Source of the DNA: a virus
DNA: 64,000 nt
Direction: 5' to 3' (one strand)
IMG/VR virus record: IMGVR_UViG_3300033153_009650
Location: 1-64,000 of that record
Below the pieces are notes generated by a model. It was not told the DNA's origin. It did not search any database and worked only from the letters and a program-made list of their open reading frames with translations. Numbering within the stretch: position 1 is the stretch's first letter; every line of letters starts with the position of its first letter. The translations under genes and the position numbers were made by a program. This document shows, piece after piece, positions 14,804-22,655 of the stretch.

Positions 14804-15882
14804 TTTCTTTTCCCTCTGATATTAGATTTTAATTCACTTCCACACAATGGACATACTGATGGCATTAATTTATGAAATTCTTCTTCTTGTTTTTTAAGTT
14901 TAATTTGAAGTTCTTTTTGCTCTGTTTCTATATCTTCAATTTCTTTGGAAATATCCTCAAGTTTAAAATATTGATTGCTTTCTGTCATTATCTCATTATC
15001 AAGAGTCAAAAGGAGGTTTAAATCGGGCTGTAAATCCGCCAGAATACGGGCGGAACATAAATGAGAATCAATTTTCTCCAGTTCTTTATATAAAAATATA
15101 AGGTTTTCTTTTGAAAGCCGTATTTTAGAGATTTCGGTCTCAATGATAAATTGTTTTTCCAAGAAATTTTCAGCGTCAAGAATAATTTCAGTCTGCTCTT
15201 TTTCTCTATTTATATTTGAAACCTCTTCAATCAAAATCTTTAAGGTATAAACTTCCTTTTGTCCTCTGTTTATTTCCTTTTCTAAATTTTCCAGAACAAT
15301 CAAATTTCCATCCGCCTGATTCACCCAATCATATTGTTGAATTTGTTCATTCAATTCTGATAAGTGAAAAGTTCCTTGTTTTAAATTTTGGGTTTCACCT
15401 CTGAGTTGTTTGGCGATATTTTTGAGAGCAATATCTATTTTATCCAGATTAACAATTTCGTTTAAATAGCGAGCAATTTCTCCTGGACTTTGGCTAAGAA
15501 GAAATATAGAATCATATTGAAATTGACAATTGATTGATTTTATATTAAGAAGCAATTGTATCTCATCCGGAACAGATTGACCCATTGCTTTAAATTCTTT
15601 TGGCTGTTTTCCTTGAGAAGATATAGTATATAAATTTTTTTTTCCTTTCTCTCTGCTAATTATTTCTTCTTCCATTTCAATATCAACAATGGTATCTCCT
15701 CCCCATGTAGATCGGAAAGCATCTCCGCTTGGCCTGTTGTTAAATACCCAGTTGAGACTTCGAAGAATAACAGACTTACCCGAGTCCGTTACGCCAATTA
15801 TTGCATTAACACCCGGATCAAATTCTAACTGAGTATTTTTGTGGGATTGGAAATTCAAGATTGATAATTTTTGAATGCTCAT
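14800..15882 (-). CDS. sbcC: N-terminal half of a split SbcC/Rad50-like ATPase (360 aa)
   Basis: Start chosen at ATG behind AAGGATTTTGA. Residues 1-150 are the N-terminal Rad50/SMC lobe: LSILNFQSHKNTQLEF then Walker A GVTDSGKS. About 200 residues of coiled coil follow, and the C-terminus is a CPLCGSEL zinc hook. No Walker B or signature motif follows, so the ATPase needs the separate C-terminal lobe at 8545-9153. The gene sits between PD-(D/E)XK nuclease and SbcD-like genes. Confidence 0.8.
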   Translation of the reverse strand: MSIQKLSILNFQSHKNTQLEFDPGVNAIIGVTDSGKSVILRSLNWVFNNRPSGDAFRSTWGGDTIVDIEMEEEIISREKGKKNLYTISSQGKQPKEFKAMGQSVPDEIQLLLNIKSINCQFQYDSIFLLSQSPGEIARYLNEIVNLDKIDIALKNIAKQLRGETQNLKQGTFHLSELNEQIQQYDWVNQADGNLIVLENLEKEINRGQKEVYTLKILIEEVSNINREKEQTEIILDAENFLEKQFIIETEISKIRLSKENLIFLYKELEKIDSHLCSARILADLQPDLNLLLTLDNEIMTESNQYFKLEDISKEIEDIETEQKELQIKLKKQEEEFHKLMPSVCPLCGSELKSNIRGKRK

Positions 15883-15883
15883 T

Positions 15884-16273
15884 TCAAAATCCTTTTCTTC
15901 CTTTTCTTCCTTTAATATGTCTGAGTAATTGAAAAAACACAAAAGCATCTAAAATGACCACAGGATCTTTATGAGAACGTTTGGCAACTATGAGCCAATC
16001 AGTCCCTGCCATTTGATTCTTTTGAGCTTGCTCGATCCAATTATGAATTGACCAAGATTCCTGTCGTTTACATTCAACAGACCAAGGAAACTGTTCTCTG
16101 GCGTCTGCTATTAATCTAATATCGGGACCAGATTGGCCCATCTCTCGTGAGGCAATCATTTCATCTTTACCCCAAGGAAAATGAATTAGATCAGAAATCA
16201 TCTTTGCCACCCATTGCTGAAGATCTCTTCCTTTGGCTTTCGCACTTGAAATTTTGATTCTTTTTTTAGTCAT
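15884..16273 (-). CDS. PD-(D/E)XK nuclease, resolvase-like (129 aa)
   Basis: Start behind AAAGGAGGTTTG. KAKGRDLQQWVA is followed by SGPDIRL and WSVECKRQ, the PD…ExK active site, then a Gln/Lys helix. The layout matches small phage PD-(D/E)XK nucleases related to archaeal Hjc or VRR-NUC enzymes. Probably a structure-selective nuclease in recombination; overlaps the SbcC-like start region by a base. Confidence 0.7.
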   Translation of the reverse strand: MTKKRIKISSAKAKGRDLQQWVAKMISDLIHFPWGKDEMIASREMGQSGPDIRLIADAREQFPWSVECKRQESWSIHNWIEQAQKNQMAGTDWLIVAKRSHKDPVVILDAFVFFQLLRHIKGRKGRKGF

Positions 16274-16290
16274 CAAACCTCCTTTTAATA

Positions 16291-16773
16291 TCAACTTCTC
16301 CTTCTCCAATCAGCAATCATGAGGGCGTCGTCTGCCCTGCCATCTTTTGCTCCTCCTTGAGGACCATAAAGTTCTGCCTTTGGAAATAATCTGGCTGCAG
16401 CAACACAACTCCCTTTTCCTTTGCCAAGCATTTTGTCATCTTTTGATACCAATCCTTTTTGCCATTTCTGAGGAGTCACCAGAATAAAAGGAATAGCAAG
16501 CATGGCAAGAGCCATTCTCCATATCCCAAAGTTGGTTCCAAATTTGAAACTTGAGCTTATTCCTTGGCCTGGCATTGAGTGGACTCGCTCTATTGCTGCT
16601 ACGATTTCATATTTCTTTTCAGGATATCTTTCACTGATTGCCCACATAAGTCCAGCTGTCATATTTTCATCCCCTGGCCAATCTTCCAATTCCAGTATTT
16701 TGCATTGGGCGGTAATCAAGGCTATTGCCCCGCTTTTCCCTGGATCTATTCCAATGTATAAAGGAATTTTCAT
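16291..16773 (-). CDS. ruvC: RuvC-like Holliday junction resolvase (160 aa)
   Basis: GIDPGKSGA gives the first catalytic Asp, AAIERVH the Glu, and DGRADDALMIADW the C-terminal acidic pair, in Ruv C order. It would cut four-way junctions before packaging. The ATG lies directly after the RecA-like gene's stop. Confidence 0.8.
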   Translation of the reverse strand: MKIPLYIGIDPGKSGAIALITAQCKILELEDWPGDENMTAGLMWAISERYPEKKYEIVAAIERVHSMPGQGISSSFKFGTNFGIWRMALAMLAIPFILVTPQKWQKGLVSKDDKMLGKGKGSCVAAARLFPKAELYGPQGGAKDGRADDALMIADWRRRS

Positions 16774-17862
16774 TTAGTCAAATCTCTTCTTTCTTTTAGG
16801 TTTTATTTCTTCCTCGATTTCAAACCAGTCTTGTTCTACAAGATCAACTAATTTATCATATAAAATATGATCTCCTTCAATTAATTCGAGCAATTCACTT
16901 TTTTTGATCTTGCCTTTATCCCATTTAATTTCTTTTTCTTCAGGGCCATATAAATAATCCAGCATGGTCCCAATATCATCTAAACCATAATCAAATAAAA
17001 TTGTAAATTCAGCCTCTCTATATGGAGTGGCGGTTTTGTTCCTTTCCCATTTAGCTCTTATTCTGATACCATAATCTTTTTTCTGAGTACGAAAAGTACG
17101 ATGAAGCTTTCCTTTCTCATATAACCAGGCAACCTGATGAGTATAGAAGTCGAGGGCCTTACCTCCCGTTCTATAAAGTTTTTTTCCGAATGTGATACCA
17201 ATTTTTTCTCTTACCTGTGAAACAAGAACCAGCGTCGCATCTTTCTTTTCCATAATACTACATAAATGATTGAAAAAGGCTGAACTGAAATATTTTGCCT
17301 TTTCTGTTCCATAGCTTCCTTCTTCTTTTGTATCTTTTTTGATAGCCGCTTGAATTCTATCCTTTGCTGTTTGGGGAATAGTAGCATCAATAGAGTCAAG
17401 AACATATAAAAGAAATTCTCCTGATTTGAGATTTTGAACTCTTCTCTGATAATCTCTTCCAAATTCTTCACAGGTTTCAGATTGAATCCATTCAACCTCA
17501 TCATAAAACTTCTGCCCGTACATTTTAGCAATAGGAAAATCCATTACTCCTTCGATGTTGTTATATACGATAATGACTTTTCTGACTGGTTTGAAATGTT
17601 GAGATTTGACCTTTTGAATATTGTAAAATGCATCAGCGCAAGCTTCCAATGCTAATAGTGTCTTTCCACTTGAGCCGTCTCCGACTATGTTATTGATTCT
17701 GCCTCGGGCCCAACCTCCTCTTCTGCCTTTTTGGGAAGCCGCAAGATTAAGAATAATAGAGCCAGATGAAATAAATTCAACAGGAGTTTTCTTTTCAACT
17801 GGCCTTTTGGCTGAATCTATTATTTGGTCAGTTAAAGGTTTTCTTCTTCGTCTGGGTTCCAT
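16774..17862 (-). CDS. recA: RecA/UvsX-like recombinase (362 aa)
   Basis: ATG behind AGAAGGAGATAAT. Walker A is GDGSSGKT, Walker B is FLLYVLDSID, and the L1-like loop and Gln (VLVSQVREKIG) follow the RecA pattern. It lacks the long RecA C-terminal domain and ends in a basic tail. It would drive strand exchange, working with the gp32-like SSB (19103-20317). Confidence 0.85.
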   Translation of the reverse strand: MEPRRRRKPLTDQIIDSAKRPVEKKTPVEFISSGSIILNLAASQKGRRGGWARGRINNIVGDGSSGKTLLALEACADAFYNIQKVKSQHFKPVRKVIIVYNNIEGVMDFPIAKMYGQKFYDEVEWIQSETCEEFGRDYQRRVQNLKSGEFLLYVLDSIDATIPQTAKDRIQAAIKKDTKEEGSYGTEKAKYFSSAFFNHLCSIMEKKDATLVLVSQVREKIGITFGKKLYRTGGKALDFYTHQVAWLYEKGKLHRTFRTQKKDYGIRIRAKWERNKTATPYREAEFTILFDYGLDDIGTMLDYLYGPEEKEIKWDKGKIKKSELLELIEGDHILYDKLVDLVEQDWFEIEEEIKPKRKKRFD

Positions 17863-17874
17863 ATTATCTCCTTC

Positions 17875-18081
17875 TTAATATTCTTTATAATTCCAGATAT
17901 CATCGTTTTTATCATTACAAATAAAAACAAGATTTTTATCTATATGGTCTTGAAGGAACGTTTTCAATGCTATCATTATCTCTTTGTTTCCCGAATAGAG
18001 AGTTGTCATTTTTCCCCAACCTTGACCAATCCAAACTTTACTTTTTGTTTCATGACAGATAAGAGAATAAGTTTGGCTCAT
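17875..18081 (-). CDS. 68-aa hypothetical protein
   Basis: Start chosen behind AAAAGGAGATGCGAA. Beta/alpha mix (SKVWIGQGWGKMTTLYSG, then IALKTFLQDHIDKN). Resembles short phage proteins without known role. Confidence 0.5.
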   Translation of the reverse strand: MSQTYSLICHETKSKVWIGQGWGKMTTLYSGNKEIMIALKTFLQDHIDKNLVFICNDKNDDIWNYKEY

Positions 18082-18098
18082 TTCGCATCTCCTTTTCT

Positions 18099-18449
18099 TC
18101 AAAACTTCATACACTCTGGATATGGTTCTTTTGGATTACGTTCAGCATTCATAGTCTTGAATATCAAAGCATCTCGCATTGTAGTGAATCTTTCGCATAC
18201 TGGACCATCTGGCGACATAGTTAGAAAAATACAGCATTCTTTTCCTTTTCCTGCTCCGCATCTATTCATGTCTGGAATAGGAGGCTCTTCCGTTACTTCT
18301 TCCAATATTGCTCTGTCTGTCCCCAATCCAGTATTTGTTCTATCATACACAATCAAATCTTCTTCATTACTGCAACATCCAAAACTGTCTTGGATTACAT
18401 GTCCAAATTTCCCGGTTTCTATATTTCTCACTTTAGTTCTTATTTTCAT
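18099..18449 (-). CDS. 116-aa Cys-containing hypothetical protein
   Basis: Start chosen behind GAGAGGAGAAAAAGAAG. Six Cys including DSFGCCSNEED, GKGKECCIF and a final PECMKF suggest metal or disulfide bonding. An in-frame ATG at 18491 lacks a ribosome binding site. No family recognised. Confidence 0.5.
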   Translation of the reverse strand: MKIRTKVRNIETGKFGHVIQDSFGCCSNEEDLIVYDRTNTGLGTDRAILEEVTEEPPIPDMNRCGAGKGKECCIFLTMSPDGPVCERFTTMRDALIFKTMNAERNPKEPYPECMKF

Positions 18450-18694
18450 CTTCTTTTTCTCCTCTCGGTTCAAAACAAATTCCGCGTACATTTTTTCTGC
18501 TTCTTGATTGGGTTAAATTATATACTCATTAGTCAAATGTTCTTCCTTCTAAATTAGCGGTTTGGGGCCGACGAGTAAAAGGTGATAACCCGTATCAGAC
18601 ACTATAATGTTGCTCTTGCCTTCAGGACCAATTTACTCACCAGTGCTGGCAGATAGGTAAGATGGTAGGTTGCCCACCCGGAGAATCAACCATT
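18450..18694 (-). other. GC-richer leader-like gap
   Basis: No convincing gene. On the minus strand the gap ends in CCCCAAACCGCTAATTTAG and AAGGAAG, resembling the end of the gap at 10481-10760. A TTG-started frame of eight codons follows that site. It may be an untranslated regulatory leader for the 116-aa gene. Confidence 0.3.
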
Positions 18695-18886
18695 TTACTT
18701 ACCCTTGCCAGCAAACCCATCAATTCTGAACCAATTCTTTCTCTCGGATATAGGCGGATACAAGTCGCATAACATCCGGTCTGGCAATGGGTTTTTTCCG
18801 AATACTTCTTCCATGGTATCATGGCATCCTTTGAAATTAATGTTCTTTTTCATAATACCTTTTCCTTCTACTTTTTTTCCTGGCAT
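18695..18886 (-). CDS. 63-aa hypothetical protein
   Basis: ATG behind AAAGGAGAGATAAT. Basic N-terminus and one CDLYPPISERKNWF segment. No known family. Confidence 0.45.
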   Translation of the reverse strand: MPGKKVEGKGIMKKNINFKGCHDTMEEVFGKNPLPDRMLCDLYPPISERKNWFRIDGFAGKGK

Positions 18887-18911
18887 ATTATCTCTCCTTT
18901 TGTTAAAAGAT

Positions 18912-19103
18912 TTAAAATCCTTTCTTTAACAGCCTATCTAACTTGATCTGTTCAACCACCCATCGTCCGCCAAACTTTCGCCCGATGCCTCTTTTCCTAC
19001 ACCAATCTCGAATTGTTTGGCCGGAGATAGGGCCATACCCTAATGATTGGATATAGGATATGGCCGTGTTTATCGTTAGAAGTTTTTCTGGTTGATCGTT
19101 CAT
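18912..19103 (-). CDS. excisionase-type helix-turn-helix protein (63 aa)
   Basis: LTINTAISYIQSLG then SGQTIRDWCRKRGIGRKFGG then WVVEQIKLDRLL is the MerR/excisionase (HTH_17) winged-helix pattern. Its ATG shares a base with the SSB stop. No integrase is present in the window, so it is more likely a small transcription regulator than a true Xis. Confidence 0.65.
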   Translation of the reverse strand: MNDQPEKLLTINTAISYIQSLGYGPISGQTIRDWCRKRGIGRKFGGRWVVEQIKLDRLLKKGF

Positions 19104-20317
19104 TATTTACGTCTCTGTCTCCGACGAGAGGTCGGTTTTTCTTCTGTTTTCTTTTCCTCTTTCTTTGTAGTCCTTCGACGTCGAGGAGTAGGCTCTGGTT
19201 TTTCTTCCTGTTTTTCTTCTGTCTCCTGTCCTGTTGTTTGAGCTTCTGCATCATGTCCTTCCTGGGCATCAGCACAGGCATTGAATATTTCTTCAGGGCA
19301 GTCTTGACACGCCTCTCTTTCATTGCAATCTATACCAAAGATTCCTCCATCAGGGCAGCTTCCTGCTGGAGTTTCTTCTGGAGTCTCTTCTGGAATTTCT
19401 TCTGGAGTTTCTTCTGGAGTTTCTTCTGGAGTCTCTTCTTTCTTTGGTTTCCGCTCAGTTTTTCTACTACGAGATCTCCTGGCTGGTGGTTTTTCTTCAT
19501 CTGGAGGATTATCATCTTTTTCTGATTGAGTTTCCTCTTCTTCATCCAGTCCAAGGAATACTCTATTCACTTCATCATAAGTTGGAATAATAAGCAATTT
19601 ATCCAAAGACAAAGTTTCATCCAGAATACTTTCCTCATAGGCATCACGATCCTTGAATTCAATTGACTGAGCCTCGATAAATTTGCTCTCACCAAGGCTC
19701 TTTTCTTTGCCTTTGAATTCGATAGACTTTCCTCGTTCCAAATCACTGAAGGTAATATATTCTTCTCCGTCAAGAGCATCTTCGAGAAAGTTCTTCTCAA
19801 ACAAATGATAGCTTGCATCTGCCCAAAGTTGAAGGTCTTTATCTGGCTCACTATAATCATAAATATTATAATAACAACGCCATGATGGAGTTAATGCCCG
19901 AATGACATCCTCACTTTGTTCGGATTTAGGTTTATCATATTCTACTCTCAATTCCTCGCATATTGGACATTTCTTCCCAAATGCCAATCGTCGACAGAGA
20001 AATTGCCTATTGTCCACTCCTATTCGACTGTGAACAGGAACTTCTAATTTATAATCCTCAAGCCCTGGCTCTAATCCTGTTGGACGGCCGCTTTTAGTCC
20101 GAAGATCAGGATACCAATCTTGAGTGATTTCAAAAGGGAGAATGTCAATAAAATTTTTCTCCTGTCCGGATTTGGGTTTAAAAAGGTTTAAGGATTCAAT
20201 CCCTGAAATATCAAGGACCGTAGAACCTCCGAGACCTGTCTTGTTTCTTTCATTTCCCGATTGTTGAGTTCGGCGCCTTAACGCCTCTCTTCGTTCCTTT
20301 GCTGATTTTCTTGCCAT
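19103..20317 (-). CDS. gp32-like single-stranded DNA-binding protein (404 aa)
   Basis: ATG behind ACAGGAGGAACAAAAGC. The central domain has the T4 gp32-like zinc pattern: a His (VPVHSRIG) followed by QFLCRRLAFGKKCPIC. The C-terminus is very acidic, with a run of EETPEE repeats (nt 19372-19435) and a basic tail with a second Cys cluster (CPDGG … CNEREACQDC). It coats ssDNA in replication and recombination. Identification rests on the zinc motif and the gene neighbourhood. Confidence 0.7.
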   Translation of the reverse strand: MARKSAKERREALRRRTQQSGNERNKTGLGGSTVLDISGIESLNLFKPKSGQEKNFIDILPFEITQDWYPDLRTKSGRPTGLEPGLEDYKLEVPVHSRIGVDNRQFLCRRLAFGKKCPICEELRVEYDKPKSEQSEDVIRALTPSWRCYYNIYDYSEPDKDLQLWADASYHLFEKNFLEDALDGEEYITFSDLERGKSIEFKGKEKSLGESKFIEAQSIEFKDRDAYEESILDETLSLDKLLIIPTYDEVNRVFLGLDEEEETQSEKDDNPPDEEKPPARRSRSRKTERKPKKEETPEETPEETPEEIPEETPEETPAGSCPDGGIFGIDCNEREACQDCPEEIFNACADAQEGHDAEAQTTGQETEEKQEEKPEPTPRRRRTTKKEEKKTEEKPTSRRRQRRK

Positions 20318-20435
20318 GCTTTTGTTCCTCCTGTCTTTTAGTGGTTAATATCGCCTTTGTAATTATCTTTGTCAAAAGATAAACTCCGATAATTAACAAG
20401 GGAATTCCTCCGAATATAATTAAAAACTCTTTCAT
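20250..20435 (-). CDS. membrane peptide overlapping the SSB start (61 aa)
   Basis: GGAGAAG lies 14 nt before the ATG. Residues 3-28 form one hydrophobic helix (EFLIIFGGIPLLIIGVYLL); the basic C-terminal half is read across the SSB ribosome binding site and first 68 nt. The helix part is convincing, the tail may be incidental. Confidence 0.4.
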   Translation of the reverse strand: MKEFLIIFGGIPLLIIGVYLLTKIITKAILTTKRQEEQKHGKKISKGTKRGVKAPNSTIGK

Positions 20436-20950
20436 TGTTTTCTCGTTCTTCTCCTTCGATTAATTCCTTCTCTCTGTTTTTCTGAAGCCTTATCCCTTGC
20501 CCTATCCACCATTCGTTTTCCTGACGGAAGATCCCGAGGCTCCTTTGGCCCTGCGAAATAACTTGCCATATAGAGCGTGACAAGATTTTCCAAAGCTTTC
20601 TTTCTGTGATCAAAAGATCTGACTGCCGCTTGAAGCAGATTAACTTCAAGATTTGCATCTGTAAGAAGATCTTGAACCTCTGTGAATCGAGCCTCCATAA
20701 GAATTGCTCCAGCAACCACAGTTTCTGTTATCTTTGAAATTCCATAGTCATCAGGTTTTTTTCTGATATCCCGATCTACCTGCGCCCTTGTTACATCAAG
20801 TTTTTCTTTGATCTTATCTCGCGACTTTTGTGCTTGAGCTAATGCCTCAGAATATTTCATATAGAGATTGGGATGTAATAACCATTCATCATCAAGTGCA
20901 TGAGGATCAATTGCCAGATCGTTTTCATAGTTAAAATTTTCTTTATCCAT
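20432..20950 (-). CDS. 172-aa hypothetical protein upstream of SSB
   Basis: ATG behind AGAAAGGAGGTGAATAAA and a copy of the conserved promoter. Largely helical, with DALDDEW near the start and a basic C-terminus (NRRRRTRKQ). Proteins of this type often precede gp32-like SSB genes in phages, suggesting a recombination role; no motif proves it. Confidence 0.5.
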   Translation of the reverse strand: MDKENFNYENDLAIDPHALDDEWLLHPNLYMKYSEALAQAQKSRDKIKEKLDVTRAQVDRDIRKKPDDYGISKITETVVAGAILMEARFTEVQDLLTDANLEVNLLQAAVRSFDHRKKALENLVTLYMASYFAGPKEPRDLPSGKRMVDRARDKASEKQREGINRRRRTRKQ

Positions 20951-20967
20951 TTTTATTCACCTCCTTT

Positions 20968-21010
20968 CTAAGTATTATATATTATTTTTAAGCTTTTTTA
21001 ATATTTTATT
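20968..21010 (-). promoter_or_regulatory. conserved AT-rich promoter, copy 1
   Basis: Minus strand TTAAAA then about 16 nt to TATAAT, followed by ACTTAGAAAGGAGG. Near-identical elements occur at 21181, 36655, 42696 and 46405. Confidence 0.65.
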
Positions 21011-21174
21011 TTTTTGCGCTCATAATCCATGGTTTTCTCAAAAAGCCTGGCTCGCTCTCTTTCCTTGGTTTTCTCAACATTAATGGCTCGCTCGTTTATT
21101 GTGGTTTTCTCAGAACAGATGGCTCGCTCTTCATTAGTGGTTTTCTCAACATTAATGGCTCGCTCTTTTTTCAC
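20998..21174 (-). CDS. 58-aa protein of 12-residue repeats, GTG start
   Basis: GTG after AAAAGTAG opens a 58-codon frame whose core is four 12-residue units of the form ERAxxxEKTxxx. The repeat length (36 bp) is a multiple of three and the other two frames contain stops. The result is a charged helical peptide. The same DNA could instead act as an iteron array (see repeat entry). The stop lies in the promoter of the next gene. Confidence 0.45.
   Translation of the reverse strand: MKKERAINVEKTTNEERAICSEKTTINERAINVEKTKERERARLFEKTMDYERKKIKY
21030..21165. repeat. four tandem 36-bp repeats
   Basis: Units begin at 21030, 21066, 21102 and 21138, an exact 36-bp period. Each has TGGTTTTCTCA, seven variable bases, TGGCTCGCTC and a variable tail. 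They are flanked on both sides by the conserved AT-rich promoter element. Confidence 0.85.
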
Positions 21175-21180
21175 CTACTT

Positions 21181-21226
21181 TTATAGTATTATATAATATT
21201 TTCAGGCTTTTTTAATATTTTATTTT
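21181..21226 (-). promoter_or_regulatory. conserved AT-rich promoter, copy 2
   Basis: Minus strand AATATTAAAAAAGC then TATAAT and ACTATAAAAGTAGG. It would transcribe through the 36-bp repeats. Confidence 0.6.
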
Positions 21227-21245
21227 TTGTCCTTCCGACTTCTTT

Positions 21246-21311
21246 TCAATTCAAGGAATTTAATAACCCCCACATTTCCTTTAGTTTTTCTCCTGTACTT
21301 TTTATTTCCAT
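21246..21311 (-). CDS. 21-aa peptide
   Basis: ATG behind AGGAAAGGATAAAAA, directly after the clamp-loader gene. Short helical sequence; could be a real micro-gene. Confidence 0.3.
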   Translation of the reverse strand: MEIKSTGEKLKEMWGLLNSLN

Positions 21312-21324
21312 TTTTTATCCTTTC

Positions 21325-22248
21325 CTAAAAAGGAACATTTCGTTTTTCGTCATCAAGACATTCCCAACACGCCAAAGTTAATAAAGCTTTTCCTCCATAA
21401 AAGAAATTTTCTTTGAAACAATCGATTACCAATGCTCCTAATCCATTACCATTTAGCAGTACAGAATTCATATAGCCTAAAACCGCCTGCCTAACTTTTT
21501 CTGGCTCTATTTTAATTCCTTTCAAAATTTCTGCAATCACAGGCCAATCATTTCCTTTAATCAATGCCCTGCATAAATCAATAACCTGCTTATCCCCAAT
21601 GGCGGCTATTTTAACAACTTCTTCCTGTTCATCTGGAGGAAGATCTATGATCTGATCCAAAATAATCAATGCGCTTCGAGGACATCCATCAACAGATTCA
21701 ATTATTAAATCTTTGGCTGACTTATCAATTTCTAAATCTTCCTCTTTCAAGACCCAGTCAAGCAATTCATCAATCTGATCTTCAGTTAGTTTATCAACAT
21801 CAAAAACGGAACATCTATTTCTAATTGTCTTTAAAAGTTTTCCAGGATCGGTTGTACAAAGAATAAAATAAACATGATCAGGAGTATCCTCCAAGGGTTT
21901 GAGCAAGGCAGTCTGAAAATCTTTGGTTCCCATATGGACTTCGTCCATGAGAATTACTCTCACCGGTCCTGCTATTGGCATATAAGAAATTGTTTGAATG
22001 ATTTCTCGGGCGGTATCGATACCTCTGCTATTAGCGGCATTGATCTCAATAAAATCTTGATCATCGCATTTTAATTCTTCCTTCATTATTCTTGCTAAGG
22101 TTGTTTTTCCACATCCGCTTGGGCCTTGAAAGAGAAATGTATGAGGGCAATCTTCTCTTCCTAATACTGATCTCAATTTTTTTACAGTTTCTTCGTTTCC
22201 AATTATTTCTCCGAAATTTCTGGGCCGATAATCTATATGTAATGGCAT
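21325..22248 (-). CDS. dnaX: DnaX-like clamp loader ATPase (307 aa)
   Basis: ATG behind AAGGAGAAAATAA. Opens with the DnaX/RFC signature YRPRNFGEIIGNE, Walker A GPSGCGKT, Walker B VILMDEVH, sensor 1 (FILCTTDP) and an SRC-like RNRCSVF. It loads the sliding clamp; only one loader subunit is seen, so a homo-oligomer or host subunits may complete the ring. The C-terminal collar region is short. Confidence 0.85.
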   Translation of the reverse strand: MPLHIDYRPRNFGEIIGNEETVKKLRSVLGREDCPHTFLFQGPSGCGKTTLARIMKEELKCDDQDFIEINAANSRGIDTAREIIQTISYMPIAGPVRVILMDEVHMGTKDFQTALLKPLEDTPDHVYFILCTTDPGKLLKTIRNRCSVFDVDKLTEDQIDELLDWVLKEEDLEIDKSAKDLIIESVDGCPRSALIILDQIIDLPPDEQEEVVKIAAIGDKQVIDLCRALIKGNDWPVIAEILKGIKIEPEKVRQAVLGYMNSVLLNGNGLGALVIDCFKENFFYGGKALLTLACWECLDDEKRNVPF

Positions 22249-22266
22249 TTATTTTCTCCTTTCATA

Positions 22267-22512
22267 TCATAAAGATTTCTTAAATTTAGTACAGAGCGGT
22301 CGTCCTTTCTTAAATATCCATTCTTTAGGGTAATTAGGCTCATCGACATCAAAAACCGTTGTGTTTGCAATTATTTCACACAGAGGTTCATCAGGATAAT
22401 TGTCATGTATACATTGATCACAAAAGTACGCCATGAATATTTCGCCCTCTGTTCCATTGCTTGGTCTGTACGGTGAACCATCTTTCCGTTTCCAAGTTGC
22501 ATCTCTTCTCAT
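22267..22512 (-). CDS. 81-aa Cys-rich protein
   Basis: ATG behind TTAAGGAGGGTTTTACA. CDQCIHD, PLCEI and RPLCTKF give a four-Cys arrangement seen in many small phage proteins. The leader upstream is copy B of the duplicated sequence. Function unknown. Confidence 0.5.
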   Translation of the reverse strand: MRRDATWKRKDGSPYRPSNGTEGEIFMAYFCDQCIHDNYPDEPLCEIIANTTVFDVDEPNYPKEWIFKKGRPLCTKFKKSL

Positions 22513-22515
22513 TGT

Positions 22516-22655
22516 AAAACCCTCCTTAAAATTAGGTTAAAATCTCTTCTAAAATAACCCGAAACCCTTATGAAATACAGCCTATAATCAATCTTCTTGC
22601 TCTTATCCATATCAGTATATAGGTTTTTAAAAAGAAACTGTTATTTTGGCGATTT
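22516..22655 (-). repeat. leader duplication, copy B
   Basis: Similar to 6108-6247 along its length and extends over the last codons of the polymerase gene. It contains a frame opening MDKSKKIDY that ends in a TGA sharing bases with the ATG of the Cys-rich protein. Confidence 0.6.

Noticed and set aside
18912-19103. Evidence for a temperate life cycle from an excisionase-like gene
   Set aside because: No integrase, repressor or attachment site is visible; small MerR-type proteins are common regulators.
19043-19525. Plus-strand hydrophobic protein opposite the SSB gene
   Set aside because: Phe/Ser-rich composition results from the reverse of Lys/Glu-rich SSB codons; no start signals.
21030-21165. 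CRISPR array
   Set aside because: The 36-bp period has no unique spacers: the variable parts are short and partly repeated, and no cas genes are present.
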